A DNA stretch of 17,837 nt. Origin: an uncultured Pelagibacteraceae bacterium. GTDB taxonomy: Bacteria > Pseudomonadota > Alphaproteobacteria > Pelagibacterales > Pelagibacteraceae. This document shows, one piece after another, positions 8,559 through 15,374 of this stretch. The notes under the pieces are model-generated. The model did no database searches and was not told the DNA's origin. It saw only the letters and a program-made list of their open reading frames with translations. The position numbers and the translations under genes are program-made. Every line of letters starts with the position of its first letter. The stretch's first letter is position 1. The stretch is taken from contig CACCPR010000010.1 in the NCBI GenBank assembly GCA_902548045.1, positions 1 to 17,837 on the forward strand, in the 5' to 3' direction.

Positions 8559-10394
8559 ATGGAAAAAAATTTATACATTGATGCTTCGCATCCAAATGAA
8601 ACTCGTATTGTTCTTAAATCCAGTACCTCTATCGAGGAATATGAATTTGAAGATAAAAATAAATTAAATTTTAAAAATAATATTTATCTTGGAACCATAA
8701 GCAGAGTTGAGCCTTCGTTACAAGCAGCTTTCGTTAATTTCGGAAGAATAAAACATGGTTTTTTGGCTTTTAATGATATTCAATCTGACTATTACCAAAT
8801 CCCCTCCGAAGACAAAGAAAAAATTAAAAATGCTGAAGAAAAAATTAGAGAAAATCTAAAAAATACAGCAATAGAAGATTTACCAAACAATAAAAATTTA
8901 GAGAAAACAAATGGTAAATCCACGGAAGAAAATGAAGAAGATAAAAATATAATTAATAATGAAGAAGAGAAAAAAAAGGAATACAGAGAAGAATTAAAAA
9001 GTTCATATGGGTTAAAAAAATATAAGATTCAAGAAGTTATCAAACCAGGACAAGTAATATTGATCCAAGTTATAAAAGAAGAAAGAGGTCAGAAAGGAGC
9101 TGCTTTGACAACATTTGCTTCATTAGCAGGAAAGTATATTGTATTAATGCCAAATACTCCTAAGGGTGGAGGAATATCTAGAAAAATTTTCAATTCTTCA
9201 GATAGACAAAAAATAAGAAATATTTTGAACCAAATAGAAATTCCTAAAAGTATGGGTGTAATTGTTAGAACAGCAGGTGCGAATAAATCAAAAAATGAAA
9301 TTGAAAAAGATTTTCAAAATACAATTAAAACTTGGGAGGAAATTAGAGATAGAGCTTTAAATTCAAATGCTCCATCTTTGGTATACGAGGAAGGAGATAT
9401 AATTAAAAGAACCTTAAGAGATACGTATGATGATGATACAAAAAATGTCTATATTGATGGAAGTGAGGCATACCAAAAAGCAAAAAAATTTATGAAAGAA
9501 TTAATGCCGAAAAACGTAAAATATATTAAAAAATATAGAGGTAAAATTCCTTTGTTCCATGATGCAAATATTGAAAAAGAGTTAAACAATATATTTGAAC
9601 CAATAGTTAAATTAAAATCAGGTGGCTATTTAGTTATTAACCCTACAGAGGCGTTAGTGGCTATAGATATAAATTCTGGTCAATCTACAAAACAAATAAA
9701 TATTGAAAAAACAGCTTTAAATACAAACTTAGAAGCTGCTGAAGAGATAGCACGTCAAATAAAACTAAGGGATTTATCAGGATTAATTGTGATTGATTTT
9801 ATAGATATGATGAACTTTTATAATAGACGTTCAGTTGAAAAAAAGATGAGAGAAAGTATTCGTAAAGATAGGGCTCGAATTCAAGTTGGTAGAATTAGTA
9901 ATTTTGGACTTTTAGAAATGACAAGGCAAAGACTTAGGGAGGGATCAATTAGTTGGGAAACTATGCTATCCTTAGACTCTTTTGCTCATAAGATTATAAA
10001 AAAAATTGAACTCGTATCTTTTACTAATAAAGTAAAAATAATAAAAACTTATATACCTGAAAAAGTAAAATTATATATAGAAAATAATTTGTCTAAAGAA
10101 ATTGAATATTTTCAAAAAAAATATTCGTTTAAAATTGAGTTTTTAGCTGATGCAAAAATGATTATACCTGAATATAAAATAGATCTTTTCAATAAGTCTA
10201 AAAAAATAATAAACTCAGTAGAGGATTTAGATAAGATAAATTTGGTCAAAGAAATTACAAAAGATAGAAAAAAGCTAGATAAGCAATCTGGAAACTTAAA
10301 ATTAGCCGAAAAAAAATTAAAAAAATCTAAAACGGTAAAAAAAAAAAGAACTCAACTTCGAACATTATGGGTGAGAAGAAAAAAAAGAAATTAA
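8559..10394 (+). CDS. rne: Ribonuclease E/G family endoribonuclease, short, without zinc link
   Basis: Endonuclease for mRNA decay and for rRNA/tRNA processing. Order of parts: N-terminal RNase H-like piece, S1 domain split by an acidic, low-complexity insert (about 76-150; halves at [19 protein letters not shown] and [19 protein letters not shown]), 5'-sensor region with VIVRTAG, and the DNase I-like catalytic region with the Mg2+-binding aspartates in [11 protein letters not shown] (Asp370) and VIDFIDMM (Asp413). After [10 protein letters not shown] (451-460) the family normally has a CPxCxG zinc link that joins two dimers; here the text is [15 protein letters not shown] and the whole protein has no cysteine. 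The C-terminal scaffold is reduced to a Lys-rich tail ending [10 protein letters not shown]. At 611 residues it lies between RNase G (~490) and full RNase E (~900-1060), so the symbol is provisional. The stop overlaps that of thiG (TTAA). Confidence 0.93.
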   Translation: MEKNLYIDASHPNETRIVLKSSTSIEEYEFEDKNKLNFKNNIYLGTISRVEPSLQAAFVNFGRIKHGFLAFNDIQSDYYQIPSEDKEKIKNAEEKIRENLKNTAIEDLPNNKNLEKTNGKSTEENEEDKNIINNEEEKKKEYREELKSSYGLKKYKIQEVIKPGQVILIQVIKEERGQKGAALTTFASLAGKYIVLMPNTPKGGGISRKIFNSSDRQKIRNILNQIEIPKSMGVIVRTAGANKSKNEIEKDFQNTIKTWEEIRDRALNSNAPSLVYEEGDIIKRTLRDTYDDDTKNVYIDGSEAYQKAKKFMKELMPKNVKYIKKYRGKIPLFHDANIEKELNNIFEPIVKLKSGGYLVINPTEALVAIDINSGQSTKQINIEKTALNTNLEAAEEIARQIKLRDLSGLIVIDFIDMMNFYNRRSVEKKMRESIRKDRARIQVGRISNFGLLEMTRQRLREGSISWETMLSLDSFAHKIIKKIELVSFTNKVKIIKTYIPEKVKLYIENNLSKEIEYFQKKYSFKIEFLADAKMIIPEYKIDLFNKSKKIINSVEDLDKINLVKEITKDRKKLDKQSGNLKLAEKKLKKSKTVKKKRTQLRTLWVRRKKRN

Positions 10395-11164
10395 ATCAAG
10401 CCGTCGGTTGGAGAGCTAGGGATTGCAAAAAAGTTTTTTTTCATTCTACCTGCTAAAAATGAGTCTCTTCCTGAAATAACTGCATTCTTAAAGGCCTTAG
10501 CCATAGTTACTGGATATTTTGCATTGGCGATCGCACTGTTTATTAACACTCCATCACAGCCCATTTCCATAGCGATAGTCGCATCTGAAGCAGTTCCTAT
10601 TCCTGCATCCACTATCACGGGTACTTTTGATTGTTTTATGATCAAAGAAATATTTATTTTATTTTGTATGCCTAGACCTGAACCAATTGGAGAAGCTAAA
10701 GGCATTATAGCTGCCGCTCCAGAGTCTTCTAATTTTTTGGCGAGTAATGGATCATCAGTACAATAAACCATTACTTTAAAACCCTCTTTTACAAGTATTT
10801 TTGTAGACTTTAGTGTTTCAATCATATTTGGATATAAAGTTTTTTTATCTCCTAAAACTTCTAATTTGACTAGTTTCCATCCTCCCATTTCTCTTGCAAG
10901 TCTAAGTGTTCTTAGTGCTTCTTTTGAATTAAAACATCCAGCTGTGTTTGGTAAATAAATAATTTTTTTAGGACTAAGATAGTCTGTCAATATTGGTTTT
11001 TTTTTATCAAGAATATTTATTCTTCTTACAGCTACCGTTACCATTTCTGCTTCAGATGCTTTTACAGCCTTTGCTGTTTCTGCGAAATTTTTGTACTTGC
11101 CAGTGCCTACTATTAATCGGGAATTTAATTTTAAATTTCCAATTTTCAATACATCTCTCTTCAA
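10391..11164 (-). CDS. thiG: Thiazole synthase (TTG start)
   Basis: ThiG builds the thiazole phosphate of thiamin from deoxyxylulose 5-phosphate, an imine from glycine or tyrosine, and sulfur carried as ThiS thiocarboxylate. The 257-residue TIM barrel has the Schiff-base lysine in [10 protein letters not shown] (Lys100), [22 protein letters not shown] and the phosphate-binding region [10 protein letters not shown] and GVLINSAIA. The start appears to be TTG: no ATG occurs in frame before residue 41, inside the barrel, and the TTG N-terminus ([23 protein letters not shown]) matches the family. The TTG comes one base after the thiS stop and is served by the G-rich codons of the ThiS tail as ribosome binding site. 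No thiF, thiO/thiH or thiE lies in the window. Confidence 0.95.
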   Translation of the reverse strand: MKRDVLKIGNLKLNSRLIVGTGKYKNFAETAKAVKASEAEMVTVAVRRINILDKKKPILTDYLSPKKIIYLPNTAGCFNSKEALRTLRLAREMGGWKLVKLEVLGDKKTLYPNMIETLKSTKILVKEGFKVMVYCTDDPLLAKKLEDSGAAAIMPLASPIGSGLGIQNKINISLIIKQSKVPVIVDAGIGTASDATIAMEMGCDGVLINSAIANAKYPVTMAKAFKNAVISGRDSFLAGRMKKNFFAIPSSPTDGLI

Positions 11165-11165
11165 A

Positions 11166-11369
11166 TTATCCCCCGCCTATAAAATGTACTATTTCAATTT
11201 TATCGTTGCTTTTTAAATATTTTTTTTTAAAGTTTGCTTTGGGAATAATAATTCCATTATGCTCTATAGCTACCTTTTTGTTGTTAAGTTTAAATTTTTT
11301 TAATAGTTGATAGATTGAAAATTTAGACTTTATTTCAATTTTTTTTCCATTTAATTGTATTTTTGCCAT
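11166..11369 (-). CDS. thiS: Sulfur carrier protein ThiS
   Basis: A 67-residue ubiquitin-fold protein that carries sulfur as a C-terminal thiocarboxylate for thiazole formation. It starts [13 protein letters not shown], has the beta-grasp pattern ending [11 protein letters not shown], and finishes with the exposed glycines required for adenylation by ThiF. It is followed after one base by thiG, its partner, making a two-gene unit. The codons for the final glycines (GGC GGG GGA) also form the G-rich sequence just ahead of the thiG TTG. The gene is divergent from aroQ over only 31 bases. Confidence 0.93.
   Translation of the reverse strand: MAKIQLNGKKIEIKSKFSIYQLLKKFKLNNKKVAIEHNGIIIPKANFKKKYLKSNDKIEIVHFIGGG
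11171..11177 (-). promoter_or_regulatory. thiG: Shine-Dalgarno for thiG inside the thiS glycine codons
   Basis: On the minus strand the end of thiS reads GGCGGGGGATAATTTGAAG. The GGGGGA run ends five bases before the thiG TTG and can pair with the CCUCC of 16S rRNA. Strong pairing just ahead of a weak start codon, together with the one-base gap after the thiS stop, decides the choice of TTG and implies coupled translation of the two partner proteins. The window otherwise has few clear Shine-Dalgarno sites, so this one stands out. Confidence 0.6.
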
Positions 11370-11400
11370 AATTGAGTTAACTAATTAATTTATAAAATTT

Positions 11401-11841
11401 ATGATGAATAAAATTATAATTCTTAATGGCCCAAACCTCAACCTTTTAGGTGAAAGAGAAAAAGAAAAATATGGAACTATAACATTGAAGGATATTGAGA
11501 ATAATTGCAAAGAATTTGCAAAAAAAAACAATATCGAATTGTCTTTTTTTCAATCAAACGTAGAAGGAGAGTTGGTTGAAAAAATTCAACAAGTCAGAAA
11601 AGAATTTCTTGGTTTGATTATAAATGCTGGTGGATACACACACACTTCTGTGGCTATTCATGATGCTTTAAAGATATTAAAAATACCGATTATCGAATTG
11701 CACATAACTAATATTTACAATAGAGAAGAATTCAGGCATAAATCGTTGATAAGCAAAATAGCTACAGGCGTTATATGTGGCTTTGGTACTGATGGATATA
11801 TAATGGCTTTAGGAGCAATGAACAATTATTTAAAAAAATGA
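11401..11841 (+). CDS. aroQ: 3-dehydroquinate dehydratase, type II
   Basis: Converts 3-dehydroquinate to 3-dehydroshikimate in the shikimate pathway; the type II enzyme is a flavodoxin-fold dodecamer. The 146-residue length is normal. All residues expected from characterised enzymes are visible: Arg19 and Tyr24 in LLGEREKEKYG (catalytic tyrosine on the mobile lid), Asn75 and His81 in NAGGYTHTS, His101 in ELHITN, and Arg108 and Arg112 in YNREEFRH. Two ATG codons are adjacent (11401 and 11404), so the true start could be one codon later. It heads the aroQ-accB-accC unit: its TGA overlaps the accB start in ATGA. No promoter could be pinned down in the 31-base gap before it, and no Shine-Dalgarno is seen. 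Confidence 0.97.
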   Translation: MMNKIIILNGPNLNLLGEREKEKYGTITLKDIENNCKEFAKKNNIELSFFQSNVEGELVEKIQQVRKEFLGLIINAGGYTHTSVAIHDALKILKIPIIELHITNIYNREEFRHKSLISKIATGVICGFGTDGYIMALGAMNNYLKK

Positions 11842-12269
11842 AAATTGATAAAAAATTAATTAAAGAGCTAGTTGACCATCTTAGTGAATTTAATTTAACA
11901 GAGCTTGAATATCAAGACGGTCAAACAAGAGTCAAAGTTTCGAAAAATACTAAAAATTTTGAACAAATCAAATCATCTGCTGTTGTTTCTCCTAACAAGG
12001 CTGTTTTAAACAAATCCGTTGAGGGAGACGGGGAAGGAATAAGAGTTAAATCTCCAATAATTGGAACTGCTTATTTAGCACCTGAACCAGGAGCGAAAAA
12101 ATTTGTTGAAGTTGGAGATAAAATAAAAAAAGGTCAAACTATAATGATAGTTGAAGCTATGAAAACTATGAACCACGTGCCTTCAACAAATGATGGTATA
12201 GTAAAAAAAATCTTGGTGAATGATGGACAGCCAGTAGAGTTTGGTCAGCCTCTAATTGTCCTTAAATAA
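11838..12269 (+). CDS. accB: Biotin carboxyl carrier protein of acetyl-CoA carboxylase
   Basis: Carries carboxybiotin between the biotin carboxylase and the carboxyltransferase in the first committed step of fatty-acid synthesis. The 143-residue protein has an N-terminal helical part (1-45), a short flexible linker (about 46-68) and the biotinyl domain (69-143) with EAMKTMN, whose Lys109 is the biotinylation site. The thumb loop is recognisable in GTAYLAPEPGAKKFVEVGD. The ATG shares ATGA with the end of aroQ and the gene is followed after three bases by accC, the usual partner. The linker is much shorter than the Ala/Pro-rich linker of E. coli AccB. Confidence 0.97.
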   Translation: MKIDKKLIKELVDHLSEFNLTELEYQDGQTRVKVSKNTKNFEQIKSSAVVSPNKAVLNKSVEGDGEGIRVKSPIIGTAYLAPEPGAKKFVEVGDKIKKGQTIMIVEAMKTMNHVPSTNDGIVKKILVNDGQPVEFGQPLIVLK

Positions 12270-12272
12270 ATA

Positions 12273-13610
12273 ATGTTTAAAAAAGTTTTGATTGCTAATA
12301 GAGGAGAAATTGCTGTCAGGATAATAAGAGCTTGTAAAGAATGGGGAATAGGAACAGTAGCTATTCACTCTGATGTGGACTCTGACTCAATGCACGTAAG
12401 ATTAGCCGATGAAAGCGTATGTGTAGGATCCCATCAGCCACAGAATAGTTATTTAAATATCTCATCAATTATGTCAGCTGTAGATTTGACAGGAGCAGAG
12501 GCTATTCATCCTGGTTATGGATTTTTATCTGAGAATTCCAGATTCGCAGATATAGTTAACAAACATGGTATTAAATTTATTGGGCCAAGTTCAGATTTAA
12601 TTTCAAAAATGGGAGATAAAATAGAAGCTAAAAGAATTGCAAAAAAATATGGCTTGCCAATAATTGAAGGATCGGAAGGTGGAGTTAAATCTTTTTCTGA
12701 AGCTAAGTCAATATGTAAAGATATAGGATATCCAGTATTGATAAAAGCAGCAGGTGGTGGTGGTGGAAAAGGAATGAAAGTAGTTGAAGAAGAAAGTCAA
12801 TTAGAGAATTTATTTTCTACAGCTAAAAATGAGGCTAAAAAATATTTTGGAAATGATGAATTATATATAGAAAAATATTTTAAACACCCTCGACATATTG
12901 AGGTTCAGATTATGTCTGGAAAGAATAAAACTGTACATTTAGGAGAAAGAGATTGTTCTGTTCAAAGAAGGCATCAAAAATTAATTGAAGAAACTCCTAG
13001 TCCAGTTTTAACGGATGAACAAAGAAAAGATCTATTAGAAAAAACAGTTAAAATGGTTGAACAAATTGGCTATGAAGGAGCAGGAACAGTTGAATTTATT
13101 TACGAAAACGGAAAATTTTATTTTTTAGAAATGAATACGAGAGTACAAGTTGAACACCCAGTTACTGAGGTTCAAACAGGTATCGATATCGTTAAAGAAC
13201 AACTATGGATAGCTTTTACTGGAGATACAGCTTTAAAGCAAAATGACATAGATCCTAGAGGACATTCTATTGAATGTAGAATTAATGCAGAAAATCCAGC
13301 TTTAGATTTTCAACCTAGCCCAGGTGTAATTAGTGTTTGTCACCAACCATCAGGTTTTAGAACTCGAGTAGATGGGTCTATTTACCAAGGGTGTAAAATT
13401 ACACCTTATTACGACAGTCTAATTGCAAAAGTTATTTGTAAAGGAAGAAATAGGTCAGAAGCAATACAAAGAACTTTAAGATCGTTAGATGAATTTGTTT
13501 TGGAAGGTATAACAACAACAATCGATCTTCATAAAAAAATACTAAATCACGAAAAATTTATTAACTCTGATTTCGACACTAATTGGCTTGGAAAAGAAAA
13601 ATTTTTTTAA
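12273..13610 (+). CDS. accC: Biotin carboxylase subunit of acetyl-CoA carboxylase
   Basis: ATP-grasp enzyme that carboxylates the biotin on AccB using bicarbonate and ATP. The 445-residue length matches the family (449 in E. coli). Order of parts: N-terminal domain starting MFKKVLIANRGEIAVRIIRAC, glycine-rich ATP lid AAGGGGGKGMKVV (159-171), Lys236 of RRHQKLIEE, metal and bicarbonate site EMNTRVQVEHPVTE (286-299), and the C-terminal biotin carboxylase domain with HSIECRINAE. All these residues are intact. It ends the aroQ-accB-accC unit and its TAA overlaps the stop codon of the convergent DUF2155 gene (TTAA). There is no accA or accD in the window. Confidence 0.98.
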   Translation: MFKKVLIANRGEIAVRIIRACKEWGIGTVAIHSDVDSDSMHVRLADESVCVGSHQPQNSYLNISSIMSAVDLTGAEAIHPGYGFLSENSRFADIVNKHGIKFIGPSSDLISKMGDKIEAKRIAKKYGLPIIEGSEGGVKSFSEAKSICKDIGYPVLIKAAGGGGGKGMKVVEEESQLENLFSTAKNEAKKYFGNDELYIEKYFKHPRHIEVQIMSGKNKTVHLGERDCSVQRRHQKLIEETPSPVLTDEQRKDLLEKTVKMVEQIGYEGAGTVEFIYENGKFYFLEMNTRVQVEHPVTEVQTGIDIVKEQLWIAFTGDTALKQNDIDPRGHSIECRINAENPALDFQPSPGVISVCHQPSGFRTRVDGSIYQGCKITPYYDSLIAKVICKGRNRSEAIQRTLRSLDEFVLEGITTTIDLHKKILNHEKFINSDFDTNWLGKEKFF

Positions 13611-14119
13611 GCTTTATTGCAATTTATAAGTTGCAAATCATAAATTGCATGATCAAAAGGTGCTAGTGAGGGATCTGATGAAAAAGTCCATCCATTAAAA
13701 ATAAAAACTTTTTCATTCTCATTTTCTGAAACATCTTTAACCTGCAGATAAGCCACATTATCAATTATATTTTCTGATTTGATTTTTCCACATTTTAACA
13801 ATTTAATTTCTAGTGGGCCAAATTTTTTTGTTTCACCTAAATTTATTGTAAATTCTAAAGTTTTGGCGGTTATCTTATCAAGTCCAATAAATTTCGCAGA
13901 AAATTTGTTTATTGTTGAAAATTGTTTTTTATTTTTAATAATTTTTTTATTGTTCTCATCTTTAAACTCCTCTTCTACTTCTTCAAAACTCGGTTCTAGT
14001 TGATCTAAATTGATTAATGGAGAACTTAAAATTTTATCTTCAGCTTTAGATATAGAGACTAAATTAAAAAAAAACAGAATAATAATTAATATAATTGTAA
14101 TATTATTTCCAAGATTCAT
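13607..14119 (-). CDS. DUF2155 family secreted protein
   Basis: A 170-residue protein with an N-terminal signal peptide (hydrophobic core about residues 8-22, likely cut after SKA at 26), an acidic/lysine-rich linker, and a DUF2155 domain over about 77-168. Typical pieces are GLDKITAKTLEFTINLGET, FGPLEIKLLKCGK, AYLQVKD, and FNGWTFSSDPSLAPFDHAIYDLQLINC. Two cysteines (in LLKCGK and LINC) could form a disulfide. The function of the family is not known to me; in Alphaproteobacteria it is often found beside the NDUFA12-like gene, as here, which is suggestive but not proof of a respiratory link. The frame is open upstream to 14296, but that part lies inside the preceding gene and lacks a signal peptide, so the ATG at 14119 was chosen; it overlaps the upstream gene by 17 bases. 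Confidence 0.85.
   Translation of the reverse strand: MNLGNNITIILIIILFFFNLVSISKAEDKILSSPLINLDQLEPSFEEVEEEFKDENNKKIIKNKKQFSTINKFSAKFIGLDKITAKTLEFTINLGETKKFGPLEIKLLKCGKIKSENIIDNVAYLQVKDVSENENEKVFIFNGWTFSSDPSLAPFDHAIYDLQLINCNKA
13618..13649. repeat. Perfect 10-bp inverted repeat just after the accC stop
   Basis: TGCAATTTAT (13618-13627) and ATAAATTGCA (13640-13649) are perfect reverse complements around a 12-base loop. The repeat begins eight bases after the accC stop codon and lies in the last codons of the DUF2155 gene. The stem is AT-rich and no T-tract follows on either strand, so it is not a standard intrinsic terminator. It could form a hairpin at the 3' end of the accC transcript. About one such repeat by chance in 17.8 kb at this base composition seems possible by a rough estimate. 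Confidence 0.35.
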
Positions 14120-14453
14120 ATTTTTCAGTCTTCTTTTCTTTCTTAATTTTTGTAGGTTTATAACTATCTTTAGAGCCAGTTGTATTAGCAATATGACTTT
14201 TTTGCCAATCATATTTTTTCTCATTTTGATCCGGAACTTTGTCAATTGTATGATGCATCCACATATACCAATCTGAAGTAATATTTGTAGCCTCAATATT
14301 TTTTGAATATATCACCCATCTTTCATCTTGTTTATTTTTATAATATTTATTACCGAATTCATCTTTACCTACAAGTTTTCCGAAAAAAAGAGTTTTAAGT
14401 AAAGTTCCAAATGTCTGCCTGTTCCACCAAGTAAAAATTATTTTTATGATCAT
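14103..14453 (-). CDS. NDUFA12-like accessory subunit of respiratory complex I
   Basis: A 116-residue homologue of the mitochondrial B17.2 (NDUFA12) accessory subunit of NADH:ubiquinone oxidoreductase, known in bacteria mainly from Alphaproteobacteria. Family features are the start IIFTWWNRQTFGTLLKTLFFGKLVGKDEFGNKYY, RWVIY, EATNITSDWYMWMHH and the terminal YESWK. It has no signal peptide or membrane segment, as expected for a peripheral matrix/cytoplasm-side subunit. The gene is first in a two-gene unit with the DUF2155 gene, overlapping it by 17 bases, and diverges from the orphan NrdJ-like gene over 99 bases. The main nuo genes are not in the window. Confidence 0.93.
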   Translation of the reverse strand: MIIKIIFTWWNRQTFGTLLKTLFFGKLVGKDEFGNKYYKNKQDERWVIYSKNIEATNITSDWYMWMHHTIDKVPDQNEKKYDWQKSHIANTTGSKDSYKPTKIKKEKKTEKYESWK

Positions 14454-14472
14454 TTTGATGTTTTAAATCCAC

Positions 14473-14487
14473 ACACTTAATAAGTGT
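14473..14487. promoter_or_regulatory. Perfect palindrome ACACTTA-A-TAAGTGT, possible operator
   Basis: Two perfect 7-base arms around a single A lie in the 99-base divergent region between the NDUFA12-like and NrdJ-like genes. The right arm shares its last base with a TATAAT box (14487-14492), so a bound protein would cover the promoter. The ACAC...GTGT ends recall the NrdR box of ribonucleotide reductase genes, but that box is 16 bases with an AT-only centre and usually comes as two copies; this site is 15 bases and no second copy is obvious. The regulator is therefore unknown. Confidence 0.45.
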
Positions 14488-14492
14488 ATAAT
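14487..14492 (+). promoter_or_regulatory. Candidate -10 box for the NrdJ-like gene (TATAAT)
   Basis: A perfect TATAAT directly after GTG, overlapping the palindrome by one base and lying 60 bases before the ATG at 14553. No standard -35 is visible at 16-18 bases upstream. No Shine-Dalgarno is seen before the ATG (TTCCTTTTAAA). Confidence 0.4.
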
Positions 14493-14552
14493 TATTTATA
14501 TCAGACAGTTTGTATATTTGCTATATATGATTACAAATAGATTCCTTTTAAA

Positions 14553-15374
14553 ATGAAAAAATTTATAGTTGAAACATATTATACTTGTACCTTCAAAACG
14601 ATACATAATTTAGAGAGTCTTAATGACCAAGAGTTATCAAAAATTGACTCAAGAAAAGATGGAGAGGTCGAAGTAATAGATGTAAAGCTGAATAATCGAA
14701 AAACAAAAAAAGTTGGAAATAAAAAAGAGCCCTCAAAAAAAATTGATCAAACTGAAAGCTTATTATCTTCAGCTGTATCAAAAGAAGTTATTAATAATAA
14801 TAAACAAATTTCTAAAAACGATAATAATTTTGTTAAGGTAAAAAATAACGCTAGATTCAAAATGCCCGATCGTAGAAAAGGATATATTCAAAAAGCTCAA
14901 ATTGGAGATCATAAAGTATATCTACATACCGGAGAATACGATGATGGAAAAATTGGAGAAATATTTATAGACACAAATAAAGAGGGAGAATTGGTGAAAG
15001 CTATGATGAACAATTTCGCTATCGCAATATCACTTGGTCTTCAGTATGGTGTTCCTTTAGATGAATATGTTGATGCATTTATTGACACTAAATTTGAACC
15101 TTCTGGAAATGTAATAGGAAACGACAGAATTTTAAGTGCATCTTCTATTTTAGATTATGTATTTAGAGAATTAGCAATTTCGTATTTGGGTAAAGAAGAA
15201 TTAGCCCATACTCCTTCTATTGCTAGTAGTAAAAATATTGCAGATGAAACTACTGATGATAAATTTTTAAAAATAGTAAAAAATATTACTTCAAAAGGAT
15301 TTGTAAGAAGTAATTATGAAGAAAAATTAGTTGATCTTTCTGATGTACGTATAAACTTGAAATCTAAAAATTAA
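14553..15374 (+). CDS. Orphan protein with NrdJ C-terminal-like (TSCPD-type) domain
   Basis: A 273-residue protein. Residues about 101-222 closely resemble the region near the C-terminus of the large alphaproteobacterial B12-dependent ribonucleotide reductase Nrd[70 protein letters not shown] and [15 protein letters not shown]. The catalytic barrel, its active-site cysteines and the C-terminal redox CxxC are absent; the only cysteine is Cys12. The N-terminal part (1-52, [25 protein letters not shown].., ending in NNRKTKKV) is separate from that domain and unknown to me, and a low-complexity linker (53-100) joins the two. It cannot be a reductase by itself; binding or regulation is possible. 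It is probably single-gene, and its stop overlaps the aspS stop (TTAA). Confidence 0.75.
   Translation: MKKFIVETYYTCTFKTIHNLESLNDQELSKIDSRKDGEVEVIDVKLNNRKTKKVGNKKEPSKKIDQTESLLSSAVSKEVINNNKQISKNDNNFVKVKNNARFKMPDRRKGYIQKAQIGDHKVYLHTGEYDDGKIGEIFIDTNKEGELVKAMMNNFAIAISLGLQYGVPLDEYVDAFIDTKFEPSGNVIGNDRILSASSILDYVFRELAISYLGKEELAHTPSIASSKNIADETTDDKFLKIVKNITSKGFVRSNYEEKLVDLSDVRINLKSKN

Noticed and set aside
14120..14296. Upstream extension of the DUF2155 gene
   Set aside because: It lies entirely inside the NDUFA12-like gene in another frame and would bury the signal peptide that begins at 14119.
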